Part shown: piece after piece, positions 1 through 5,724 of the stretch | Position numbering within the stretch: position 1 is the first letter of the stretch | How the letters are laid out: each line of letters starts with the position of its first letter | From: Cellvibrionales bacterium UBA2618 | Lineage (GTDB): Bacteria > Pseudomonadota > Gammaproteobacteria > Pseudomonadales > Porticoccaceae | Assembly: GCA_002339165.1 (NCBI GenBank) | Contig: DDJS01000030.1 | Location: 1-7,476, forward strand | Length of the DNA stretch: 7,476 nucleotides | Direction: 5' to 3' | Made by a program: the position numbers and the translations under genes | Notes under the pieces: generated by a model | What the model was told of the DNA's origin: nothing | The model's input: the letters and a program-made list of their open reading frames with translations, nothing else | The model's database searches: none

Positions 1-53
1 CCGATGGTCAAACCGACCAACCCGCCCGCCATTATGTAGTAGATAAAATCCAT
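1..53 (-). CDS. Partial 5' end of a membrane protein, probably a TauE/SafE (TSUP) family sulfite/anion permease
   Basis: An ATG on the minus strand at 53-51 opens a frame that runs off the window's left edge. Only 17 complete codons are visible, read as MDFIYYIMAGGLVGLTIG (the last residue is inferred from two bases). The stretch is hydrophobic and glycine-rich. It looks like the first transmembrane helix of TauE/SafE permeases, where such a start is usually followed by a glycine-rich loop, but that loop lies outside the window. It diverges from cysB, and TSUP permeases handle sulfite and other sulfur anions, so the location fits. No strong Shine-Dalgarno is visible upstream of the ATG. The family call rests on a very short stretch and on context; another small membrane protein is possible. 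Confidence 0.5.
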   Translation of the reverse strand, partial: MDFIYYIMAGGLVGLTI

Positions 54-120
54 CGAATCCAATCTTGGTCTCTAACAAGGCGCTAGCTTAGCAATTTCGA
101 TGTATACTAAGAAGTAATTG

Positions 121-149
121 TTAAACATACTTTTATAGCTATTTAGAAT
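121..149 (+). promoter_or_regulatory. Candidate sigma-70 promoter for cysB
   Basis: A -35-like TTAAAC (121-126) is followed, after exactly 17 bases, by TAGAAT (144-149), a 5 of 6 match to the -10 consensus. The -35 box is weak (3 of 6). The transcript would start near 156, giving a leader of about 85 bases before the cysB ATG. A TTGACC at 165-170 has no good -10 box at the right distance. Confidence 0.35.
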
Positions 150-225
150 AACAATAGGGTATTCTTGACCTAATACGATCAGTTTTTGGTGATTGATCGC
201 GCCTTCCACCGGGGTTCTCCGCCAA

Positions 226-231
226 CAGAGG
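226..231 (+). promoter_or_regulatory. Ribosome binding site that fixes the cysB start
   Basis: CAGAGG lies 8 bases before the ATG at 240. It is only 2 bases from the in-frame ATG at 234, and it lies downstream of the in-frame TTG at 186, so it supports 240 as the start. Confidence 0.6.
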
Positions 232-239
232 CGATGCAC

Positions 240-1211
240 ATGAAGCTTCAACAATTGCGCTACATCTGGGAAGTTGCACACCACGATTTAAACGTTTCTG
301 CGACGGCGCAGAGTCTGTATACCTCTCAACCAGGTATTAGCAAGCAGATTAGATTACTCGAAGACGAACTGGGCGTTGAAATATTTTCACGCAGCGGCAA
401 ACATCTGACTCGGGTGACGCCGACAGGCGAGCATATACTCAAAATTGCCGGTAATATCTTGCGCCAAGTAGAGAGCATCAAACAGTTAACCGATGAGCAC
501 AATAGCCCAGAACTTGGTAGTTTATCGATCGCTACCACCCATACTCAGGCGCGCTACGCTCTGCCTGACGTGATCAATGGGTTTATTCGCAAGTACCCCA
601 AAGTTGCCCTGCACATGCATCAGGGAACGCCGACGCAAATCGCCGAGAAAGCGGACGACGGCAGCGCTGACTTTGCTATTGCCACCGAGGCGATTGAGCT
701 GTTTAAAGATTTAGTGATGATGCCCTGCTACCGCTGGAATCGTTGTATTTTGGTGCCCAGAGATCACCCACTAGCGGCCCTTGAGCGCGTAAGTTTAGAA
801 GACATTGCCAGCTACCCACTGGTCACCTACGTGTTTGGATTTACTGGGCGCTCGCGCCTGGATCAGGCCTTTAGTCGCCACGAATTAACCCCCAACGTGG
901 TGTTTACCGCGACGGATGCCGATGTCATCAAAACTTATGTCAAGCTTGGGCTCGGCGTGGGTATCGTTGCACGTATGGCGTGCGACGATCAGGATAGCGA
1001 TCTGGTATCGATCAGCGCTGAGCACTTGATCGAGCCGAGCGTGACCTACATTGGATTTCGTAAGGGCACTTATCTCAGAGGGTATATGTACGATTTTATC
1101 CACGCCTTCGCGCCCCACCTGACACGGTCGGTCATCGACGAGGTCATGGCGCTACCAAATAAAGACGCGCAACGCGCCTATTTTGAGGATATGGAACTGC
1201 CTTATCTGTAA
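240..1211 (+). CDS. cysB: CysB, LysR-family master regulator of sulfur assimilation
   Basis: LysR-type regulator that in proteobacteria activates sulfate uptake, sulfate reduction and cysteine synthesis genes, with N-acetylserine or O-acetylserine as inducer. The start at 240 gives 323 residues, matching the usual 324 or so, and begins MKLQQLRYIWEVAHHDLNVS, the characteristic CysB N-terminus. The winged helix-turn-helix covers about residues 1-60, with TAQSLYTSQPGISKQIRLLE as the recognition segment. The effector domain carries ATTHTQARYALP at 98-109. Thr100, Thr102, Gln103, Thr149 and Thr202 are all present; these are the residues that bind sulfate in the known Klebsiella CysB structure, so ligand binding should be intact. 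An in-frame extension up to a TTG at 186 does not resemble CysB and was not used. It lies divergent to a putative sulfur-anion permease and 115 bases before thrH. I see no clear terminator after it. CysB versus its paralogue Cbl cannot be fully settled by eye, but the pseudomonad-like length and N-terminus favour CysB. Confidence 0.96.
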   Translation: MKLQQLRYIWEVAHHDLNVSATAQSLYTSQPGISKQIRLLEDELGVEIFSRSGKHLTRVTPTGEHILKIAGNILRQVESIKQLTDEHNSPELGSLSIATTHTQARYALPDVINGFIRKYPKVALHMHQGTPTQIAEKADDGSADFAIATEAIELFKDLVMMPCYRWNRCILVPRDHPLAALERVSLEDIASYPLVTYVFGFTGRSRLDQAFSRHELTPNVVFTATDADVIKTYVKLGLGVGIVARMACDDQDSDLVSISAEHLIEPSVTYIGFRKGTYLRGYMYDFIHAFAPHLTRSVIDEVMALPNKDAQRAYFEDMELPYL

Positions 1212-1326
1212 TCAACGCGACTCTCAGGTTTTGGTTATGGGGTTTTTTGGGTAGGGCGCACTTGAGTTTGCGGCGGCCGCAGAAGTTGCGTAGAGTTGCG
1301 CTGTTACTATTATTTAGGTTGTTAGA

Positions 1327-1944
1327 ATGGAAATTGCTTGCTTAGATCTCGAGGGAGTACTGATTCCCGAGATATGGATCGCCTTCGCAGAAAAAACCGG
1401 TATTGAAGAGTTAAAAAAAACCACCCGAGATGAACCAGACTACGACGTGTTAATGCGTTATCGGCTCGACATTCTCAACCGCCATGGCCTGGGCTTGGGC
1501 GAGATTCAGGAAGTGATAGCCACCCTGCAACCACTCGATGGTGCGGTGGAGTTTGTGCAATGGTTACGTCAGCGCTTTCAAGTGGTGATCTTGTCTGACA
1601 CCTTTTACGAGTTCGCTCAACCGCTGATGCGCTACCTCGATTATCCGGCGCTGCTGTGCCATCAATTGGAGGTCGATGCCTCTGGAGCGGTGCAAAACTA
1701 TTGTCTGAGGCAGGCCAACCCCAAGCGTCAGGCGATCGTCGCCTTTAAGAGTATGTACTATCGAACCATTGCTGCTGGGGATTCGTACAACGACACGTCG
1801 ATGTTGATCGAGGCCGATGCGGGTATTTTGTTTCACGCGCCGGCGCAAGTGATCGAGGAGTTTCCGCAATTTCCGGCGGTGCACAACTATGCCGATCTCA
1901 AGCAACAATTTGTGCTAGCGAGCGAGCGTGATTTGACGCTTTAA
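1327..1944 (+). CDS. thrH: ThrH, bifunctional phosphoserine phosphatase / phosphoserine:homoserine phosphotransferase
   Basis: Cytoplasmic HAD-superfamily enzyme that dephosphorylates phosphoserine and can transfer the phosphate to homoserine, linking serine and threonine synthesis. It has 205 residues, the same length as Pseudomonas aeruginosa ThrH as I recall it. Motif I is DLEG at residues 7-10: Asp7 is the nucleophile, and Glu9 replaces the usual second Asp of DxDxT, as is normal for ThrH. Motif II is ILSDTFYE with Ser90, the motif III lysine is Lys133 in NPKRQ, and motif IV is GDSYND at 151-156. All catalytic residues are therefore in place. The ATG at 1327 has a TTAGG 8 bases upstream. 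It follows cysB by 115 bases in the same direction and could be read through from it; no convincing separate promoter with room for a leader was found. From memory, in Pseudomonas cysH lies between cysB and thrH; it is absent here. Confidence 0.95.
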   Translation: MEIACLDLEGVLIPEIWIAFAEKTGIEELKKTTRDEPDYDVLMRYRLDILNRHGLGLGEIQEVIATLQPLDGAVEFVQWLRQRFQVVILSDTFYEFAQPLMRYLDYPALLCHQLEVDASGAVQNYCLRQANPKRQAIVAFKSMYYRTIAAGDSYNDTSMLIEADAGILFHAPAQVIEEFPQFPAVHNYADLKQQFVLASERDLTL

Positions 1945-2024
1945 GCGAATTGAGGTGGACTGTTTGCACGCCGGCGGCGGCGGATAGAGCGACCCGAACA
2001 GACTAGGTGAGCTACACTGTCGAT
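1945..2024 (+). other. Short intergenic gap with a (CGG)4 run, between thrH and the TetR gene
   Basis: An 80-base gap without a gene. It contains four CGG triplets in a row (1972-1983) and a loose CTGTT...AACAG pair around it that is too short to call an operator. AGGTGAG at 2005-2011 is the best ribosome-binding candidate for the following gene. No clear terminator or promoter is visible, so thrH and the TetR gene may share a transcript. Confidence 0.4.
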
Positions 2025-2702
2025 ATGACTGAAGCCAACAGCAGCAGTACTGAGCGCATTCGCGAAAAGAAAAGGGTGTTTCTCGCCAGAGAACAGCGCA
2101 TCATCGATGCGGCGCTAGAGTTGTTTATCGATCAACGTATCGACAGCGTCACGGTCTCTAAAATCGCCAGTCGCGCCGGTATCGGCAAGGGCACCGTTTA
2201 CAAGCATTTTCTCACCAAAAATGAGATTCTGATGCGGATTATGCTCGATTATGAAAAACAATTGAGCACCAATCTTGCCGCTGGTATAAGAAAAGCCGAG
2301 GCGGGCGCGCCGGGCGCTGCTGCGCGGGCCTATTTTGAATCCCGATTAGCGCGACCAGAACTCGATCGATTGGTGCAGCAACTCGAGATTCGTTTAGCCG
2401 ATGCCCAAGACGTGGCTCCGCAATTGGAGGAGCTACACCGCATGCGCCGCTCCAACGAGGCGTCATTGAGTCAGATGCTTACCAAACAAATAGAGCGCGG
2501 GGTCCTCGAGGATGTGCCGACACACTATCACTACCTGGCATGTTGGGCGCTTGCTCAGGGGGCTGTAGAGCTGTGCTTTAACAAGAGCTGGAACTACCGT
2601 CTGGACACTGAAAAATTGATGGAGTTCATTACTGGCATCGGTATGACCATGAGTAATACCGGACAGTATCGGGCCGATCGCGGAGATCCCAGCGATGATT
2701 AA
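2025..2702 (+). CDS. TetR/AcrR-family transcriptional regulator
   Basis: One-component DNA-binding repressor type. With the ATG at 2025 it has 225 residues. The N-terminal TetR_N domain spans about residues 18-75. It contains the helix-turn-helix VTVSKIASRAGIGKGTVYKHF at 42-62 followed by LTKNEILMRIML, the typical TetR start of helix 4. The rest is a largely helical ligand/dimerisation domain, rich in charged and leucine residues, ending with a short acidic tail. The ligand is unknown. A GTG at 2007 is an alternative start in the same frame (231 residues), but it lacks a good Shine-Dalgarno. The ATG has AGGTGAG upstream at rather long spacing, so the start is uncertain by six residues. Its last 8 bases overlap the DUF1285 gene, so the two are translated as a pair. 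Proximity to ETF genes suggests, but does not prove, a link to acyl-CoA or fatty-acid metabolism. No palindromic operator was found upstream. Confidence 0.9.
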   Translation: MTEANSSSTERIREKKRVFLAREQRIIDAALELFIDQRIDSVTVSKIASRAGIGKGTVYKHFLTKNEILMRIMLDYEKQLSTNLAAGIRKAEAGAPGAAARAYFESRLARPELDRLVQQLEIRLADAQDVAPQLEELHRMRRSNEASLSQMLTKQIERGVLEDVPTHYHYLACWALAQGAVELCFNKSWNYRLDTEKLMEFITGIGMTMSNTGQYRADRGDPSDD

Positions 2703-3267
2703 ACAACTCGATCAACTATTTAATACCGAATTAGGCCGCCAGCGTGACTCTGTGGGTGGGCTGCCACCGGTGCATCTGTGGGACACATGCCTGTGCGGTG
2801 ATATCGACATTGTTATCGACCGCGAAGGGCGCTGGATTCACGAGGGCGGCGAAATCAAACGCGCGGCAATGGTCAAATTATTTAGTTCACTGCTCAGGCG
2901 CGAGGCTGACGATTATTTTTTGATTACGCCCGAAGAAAAATGGCGTATTAAAGTAGCCATTGCGCCGTTTTTTATAATCTCAGCGCAGCGCCAAAAGCGT
3001 TCGACGGATCAGGCGATCAGTCTCACCGCTCGCACTGGCGAAGTGATTGTGATTGGCGAGAACAACCCCCTATGGGTCGAACCACAACAGGGCAGGGCAG
3101 CCCTAAGTAGCGTGCCTTTAGTGAGCGTGCGCAATGGTATGTCTGGCCTGATCAGCCGCGATGTGTTTTACCAACTGGTGTCGTGGGGGGCGGTCAACCC
3201 ATCGACTCACTGCCTTGAAATCGAGAGTCTTGGCGAGCAATTCTCACTTGGCAGCGTCGACGAATAA
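2695..3267 (+). CDS. DUF1285 family protein (uncharacterised)
   Basis: A soluble protein of 190 residues with no signal peptide or membrane segment. It matches the DUF1285 (PF06938) pattern: PPVHLW at 24-29, CGDIDIVIDREGRWIHEG at 34-51, then an arginine/lysine-rich MVKLFSSLLRRE at 59-70, DDYFLITPEEKWRIKV at 72-87 and APF at 90-92. The C-terminal part contains VRNGMSGLISRDVFYQLV at 145-162, another family block. Crystal structures of family members exist and were interpreted as suggesting a signalling or ligand-binding role; no biochemical function is established. The ATG at 2695 lies inside the TetR gene, 8 bases before its stop ends, with GGAG at 2682-2685 as a well-placed Shine-Dalgarno. 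This implies translational coupling. The partnership suggests that the two proteins act in the same response, which is inference. Confidence 0.9.
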   Translation: MIKQLDQLFNTELGRQRDSVGGLPPVHLWDTCLCGDIDIVIDREGRWIHEGGEIKRAAMVKLFSSLLRREADDYFLITPEEKWRIKVAIAPFFIISAQRQKRSTDQAISLTARTGEVIVIGENNPLWVEPQQGRAALSSVPLVSVRNGMSGLISRDVFYQLVSWGAVNPSTHCLEIESLGEQFSLGSVDE

Positions 3268-3413
3268 GTACCGCTCCGCCGATCAAGGATAGACCGGCTC
3301 AACCACCGCGTAGCAAGCCTCCTCTAGGCATATTAAAGTGATCGTTTTAAAGAGGTGATCTTGAACAGAGGTTGTTGCAAATAGCTGAGCGTTTAAAAGA
3401 GATCGGCATAATT

Positions 3414-3445
3414 AGAGTTCAGTGCAAAGAGTTCAGTGCAAAGAG
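3414..3445. repeat. Tandem duplication of a 14-base unit
   Basis: The unit AGAGTTCAGTGCAA occurs twice, head to tail and without mismatch (3414-3427 and 3428-3441), followed by AGAG, the start of a third copy. It is not part of a coding region that I can recognise. Replication slippage is the simplest origin. Confidence 0.9.
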
Positions 3446-3504
3446 AGCAGAACAAATAAATTAGTTTACGTTTACTCGGGGCAGGCCACCGGTGCCAAAA
3501 TTCT

Positions 3505-3530
3505 AGAACAAGAACAAGAACAAGAACAAG
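3505..3530. repeat. Hexanucleotide tandem repeat (AGAACA)x4
   Basis: Four perfect copies of AGAACA (3505-3528) plus AG. The array lies about 20 bases beyond the T-run of the minus-strand terminator, so it is probably outside the ETF-QO transcript. Such arrays can vary in copy number between strains. Confidence 0.9.
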
Positions 3531-3548
3531 AGGTCTAACGCCTGAAAT

Positions 3549-3584
3549 AAAAAGGCCCTAACTCGAAATCCTCAAGTCAAAACC
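3549..3584 (-). terminator. Intrinsic terminator of the ETF-QO gene
   Basis: Read on the minus strand, GGTTTTGACTTGA (3584-3572), loop GGATT and TCGAGTTAGGGCC (3566-3554) pair over 13 consecutive positions, five of them G-U pairs. TTTTT follows (3553-3549). The opposite transcript would have C-A mismatches at the same places, so the element should act only on the minus strand. It lies about 140 bases after the ETF-QO stop codon, with no other gene between. Confidence 0.7.
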
Positions 3585-3726
3585 CCAGGGTTCGAACCTA
3601 TTCGGTGATCGTTACAGCGCTAAGACAGGCGGTAATCAGCAGAGTTAAGCGTGCCCGTTACCGCTGGTAATCTTAGTACTGGCGGGGCATAACCCCCCAT
3701 TTGGGCAATTCAGCATCCCCGCTGAT

Positions 3727-5370
3727 CTACATGTTCGGGTAGTTTGGCCCGCCGGCGCCCTCAGGGGTGACCCAGTTAATATTTTGGCTGGGCTCCTTGA
3801 TATCGCAAGTCTTGCAGTGCACGCAGTTTTGAGCGTTGATCTGGAATCGCTGATTGCCTTGGTTGTCGGCAATCACTTCGTAGACACCCGCCGGGCAGTA
3901 GCGCTGCGCCGGTTCATCGAACTCGCCAAGGGTGAAGCTAATCGGCAACTGCGGATCGGTTAGTTTCAAATGGCACGGCTGATCTTCTTCGTGGTTGGTG
4001 CTGGATAAAAACACCGACGAGGCCTTGTCAAAACTGATAATGTTGTCGGGCTTTGGGTAGTCAATTTTGGCACATTCGGCGGCGGGTTTCATGGTTGCAT
4101 GGTCCGGTTTTTTATCGCGCAGCGTAAAGGGTAATTTACCGCCAAAGATATTTTGCTCGAGCCACACACCGGCCAAACCAATCAATAGCGGAAAGCTGTG
4201 CATCCAACCGGAGAAATTGCGCGCTTTATGCAGTTCTTCGTAAAGCCACGAGGCTTTAAAGGCATCTGCGTAGGAGGCAAGATCAGCCGGCGCTGATTCG
4301 CCTTGGGCGATCGCAGCAGCGACGCACTCCGCAGCCACCATACCGCTTTTCATGGCGGTATGGTTGCCCTTGATCTTGACACTGTTGAGGGTGCCGGCGT
4401 CACAACCGATCAATAAACCACCAGGAAAGTGTATTTTCGGTAGCGAATTGAGGCCGCCCTTGATGATCGCCCTAGCACCATAGCTAATGCGCGATCCGCC
4501 TTCGAGGTATTTTAAGGTATCTGGATGCTGTTTCCAGCGTTGGAATTCTTCGTAGGGACTCATGTGCGGATTGCTGTAATTCAGATCGGCAATAAGCCCA
4601 ATGTAAACTTGGCTGTTCTCGGCGTGATAGAGAAAAGCACCACCACCTGAACTGCTCTCTTGCAGTGGCCAACCGATCCCATGAACCACTAATCCTTCCT
4701 CATGTTTGTCTTTAGGTATATCCCATATTTCTTTGATTCCAATACCATAATGCTGCGGATCTGAATCTTTATCTAATTCGAACTTAGCGATCAGTTGCTT
4801 GCCGAGATGCCCCCGGCAACCCTCGGCAAACAGGGTATACTTGGCGTGTAATTCCATGCCCTGGGCATAGCCGGACTTTTTCTCACCATCGATACCAACG
4901 CCCATATCGCCAGTCGCTATGCCCTTAACCGAACCATCGTCGTGGAACACCACCTCAGATGCGGCAAATCCGGGGTAGATATCGACTTCCATCGCTTCCG
5001 CTTGTTCTGCGAGCCAGCGGCAGACGTTGGCCATCGACACGATATAGTTACCGTAGTTGTGGGTTGGCTTTGGAATGAAAAAGTTGGGCAGTTTGACCGA
5101 CCATTTATTCGACAGATAAAAAAGAAAGTTGTCTTTTTTTACCGGGGTATTGAGTGGCGCGCCGCGCTCTTTCCAGTCGGGAACGAGCTCATCTATGGCT
5201 CGCGGTTCAAACACCGCACCGGAAAGGATGTGCGCGCCGACCTCGGAGCCTTTTTCGACGACGCAGACGCTGATCTCGGGGTTTAGCTGTTTAAGCCGAA
5301 TAGCCGACGACAGCCCTGCGGGGCCCGCGCCGACGATAACCACGTCGTACTCCATCGATTCTCTTTGCAA
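3727..5370 (-). CDS. Electron transfer flavoprotein:ubiquinone oxidoreductase (ETF-QO)
   Basis: Inner-membrane-associated flavoprotein that takes electrons from reduced ETF and passes them to ubiquinone; homologue of mammalian ETFDH. It has 547 residues, the usual bacterial length. The FAD-binding Rossmann motif VVIVGAGPAGLSSAIRLK begins at residue 10 (GxGxxG at 14-19), followed by VVEKGSEVGAHILSGAVFEPRA, a family hallmark. FPGGLLIGCDAGTLN and IKGNHTAMKSGMVAAE form the second FAD block. The C-terminal ferredoxin-like part holds the four [4Fe-4S] cysteines Cys492, Cys516, Cys519 and Cys522, in YCPAGVYE and NCVHCKTCDIKEPSQNINW. No transmembrane helix is expected; the family attaches as a monotopic protein. 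The start is a TTG at 5370: GGAGAAG is well placed before it, and MQRESMEYDVV aligns with the MEREYMEFDVV-type start I recall from Pseudomonas. The ATG at 5355 is the alternative. It diverges from etfBA. Confidence 0.97.
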   Translation of the reverse strand: MQRESMEYDVVIVGAGPAGLSSAIRLKQLNPEISVCVVEKGSEVGAHILSGAVFEPRAIDELVPDWKERGAPLNTPVKKDNFLFYLSNKWSVKLPNFFIPKPTHNYGNYIVSMANVCRWLAEQAEAMEVDIYPGFAASEVVFHDDGSVKGIATGDMGVGIDGEKKSGYAQGMELHAKYTLFAEGCRGHLGKQLIAKFELDKDSDPQHYGIGIKEIWDIPKDKHEEGLVVHGIGWPLQESSSGGGAFLYHAENSQVYIGLIADLNYSNPHMSPYEEFQRWKQHPDTLKYLEGGSRISYGARAIIKGGLNSLPKIHFPGGLLIGCDAGTLNSVKIKGNHTAMKSGMVAAECVAAAIAQGESAPADLASYADAFKASWLYEELHKARNFSGWMHSFPLLIGLAGVWLEQNIFGGKLPFTLRDKKPDHATMKPAAECAKIDYPKPDNIISFDKASSVFLSSTNHEEDQPCHLKLTDPQLPISFTLGEFDEPAQRYCPAGVYEVIADNQGNQRFQINAQNCVHCKTCDIKEPSQNINWVTPEGAGGPNYPNM

Positions 5371-5374
5371 TTGT

Positions 5375-5381
5375 CTTCTCC
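5375..5381 (-). promoter_or_regulatory. Ribosome binding site that supports the TTG start of ETF-QO
   Basis: On the minus strand GGAGAAG precedes the TTG at 5370 by four bases (ACAA), an ordinary Shine-Dalgarno position when measured from its GGAG core. The ATG at 5355 has only a weaker GAGA-type sequence (AAAGAGAATCG). Confidence 0.65.
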
Positions 5382-5544
5382 ACAGTTAACTCAGACGTTA
5401 TTTTACGCGCAATAGATCGGCATAGCTACAATCGCCGTACCTCTAAAGGTAGTGGTAGCGCGGAGGTTTTGCCCTTCTGTCACCTTGATAAATAGACGCA
5501 CAGCAAAGCCATTACCAAAGCTATAGCGACTATTACCGCCATCA

Positions 5545-5550
5545 ATTATA
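5545..5550 (-). promoter_or_regulatory. Candidate -10 box for ETF-QO
   Basis: The minus strand reads TATAAT here, a perfect -10 consensus, but no recognisable -35 box lies 16-18 bases upstream. If used, transcription would start near 5538 with a leader of about 168 bases. Confidence 0.2.
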
Positions 5551-5604
5551 CGCAAAGAGTGGCGTTGCGGTTGTGTTTACTCTCTGCGAGTGGGCGGCTG
5601 GGGA

Positions 5605-5633
5605 TTGATTTTGGCGTCATACATTGGCATCAT
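5605..5633 (+). promoter_or_regulatory. Candidate promoter for etfBA
   Basis: TTGATT (5605-5610, 4 of 6) and CATCAT (5628-5633, 4 of 6) are separated by 17 bases. The transcript would begin near 5640, about 85 bases before the etfB ATG. Both boxes are weak, so an activator or another promoter may be involved. Confidence 0.25.
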
Positions 5634-5724
5634 ATCGCTCCGATTTAAGCGCTACTACTGGCCCACCCGTCAGCCTCGGCGCCGCCAGCGATCACTCAAC
5701 CCAATCAACAAAAGAAGGATCACC

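Larger units (their letters stand above)
54..239. promoter_or_regulatory. AT-rich divergent intergenic region between the putative permease and cysB
   Basis: This 186-base gap separates two divergent starts and must carry the promoters of both. Bases about 80-180 are clearly richer in A and T than the flanking coding DNA. CysB-family regulators bind long, AT-rich, poorly conserved sites and, in enteric bacteria, repress their own gene. CysB control of both directions is therefore plausible, but I cannot point to a specific operator from sequence alone. Confidence 0.45.
3268..3726. other. Gene-free stretch with repeats and the 3' region of ETF-QO
   Basis: This 459-base gap lies between convergent genes. 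No convincing protein gene was found on either strand. Left to right it holds: no clear terminator for the DUF1285 gene, only a weak GCCT/AGGC hairpin near 3317-3329; two similar segments, TTAAAGTGATC (3333-3343) and TTAAAGAGGTGATC (3347-3360); a 14-base tandem duplication; a 6-base tandem repeat; a minus-strand terminator; a GGTTCGAACC palindrome (3589-3598); and a 7-bp inverted repeat, GCGGTAA (3629-3635) with TTACCGC (3658-3664). The part from about 3585 up to 3726 would be the 3' untranslated region of ETF-QO. Confidence 0.7.
5371..5724. promoter_or_regulatory. Divergent regulatory region between ETF-QO and etfBA
   Basis: This 354-base gap separates two divergent start codons of one functional module and should carry both promoters. 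I found no gene in it. No GAAAC-N4-GTTTC type PsrA box and no FadR-like palindrome was seen. Base composition is mixed, without a strong AT-rich core. Two weak promoter candidates are listed separately. An open frame continuous with etfB runs upstream to 5590 but does not resemble any EtfB N-terminus. Confidence 0.5.

Noticed and set aside
186..239. N-terminal extension of cysB from a TTG
   Set aside because: The 18 extra residues do not resemble CysB, and the good ribosome binding site CAGAGG points to the ATG at 240.
1286..1313. Promoter-like TTGCGT-16-TATTAT before thrH
   Set aside because: Transcription would start about six bases before the ATG and remove the ribosome binding site, so it is unlikely to serve thrH.
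1564..1908. Minus-strand open frame opposite thrH (114 codons)
   Set aside because: Antisense to an intact enzyme, low-complexity Arg/Leu/His content, no recognisable domain.
3317..3329. GCCT/AGGC hairpin as terminator of the DUF1285 gene
   Set aside because: Only four base pairs and no T-run; too weak to call.
3575..3615. tRNA-like T-arm sequence with GGTTCGAACC
   Set aside because: The palindrome resembles a T-loop, but on the plus strand the flanking T-stem does not pair. On the minus strand four of five positions pair, yet there is no matching acceptor strand, anticodon arm or CCA end. At most a remnant; more likely chance.
4942..5389. Plus-strand open frames opposite ETF-QO (114 and 86 codons)
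   Set aside because: They lie wholly or almost wholly antisense to a well-conserved enzyme and show no recognisable domain; they mirror its codon pattern.
5590..5724. N-terminal extension of etfB (45 residues)
   Set aside because: All known EtfB proteins begin near MKVLV; a strong GAAGGA lies five bases before the ATG at 5725. The extension is just open frame through the promoter region.
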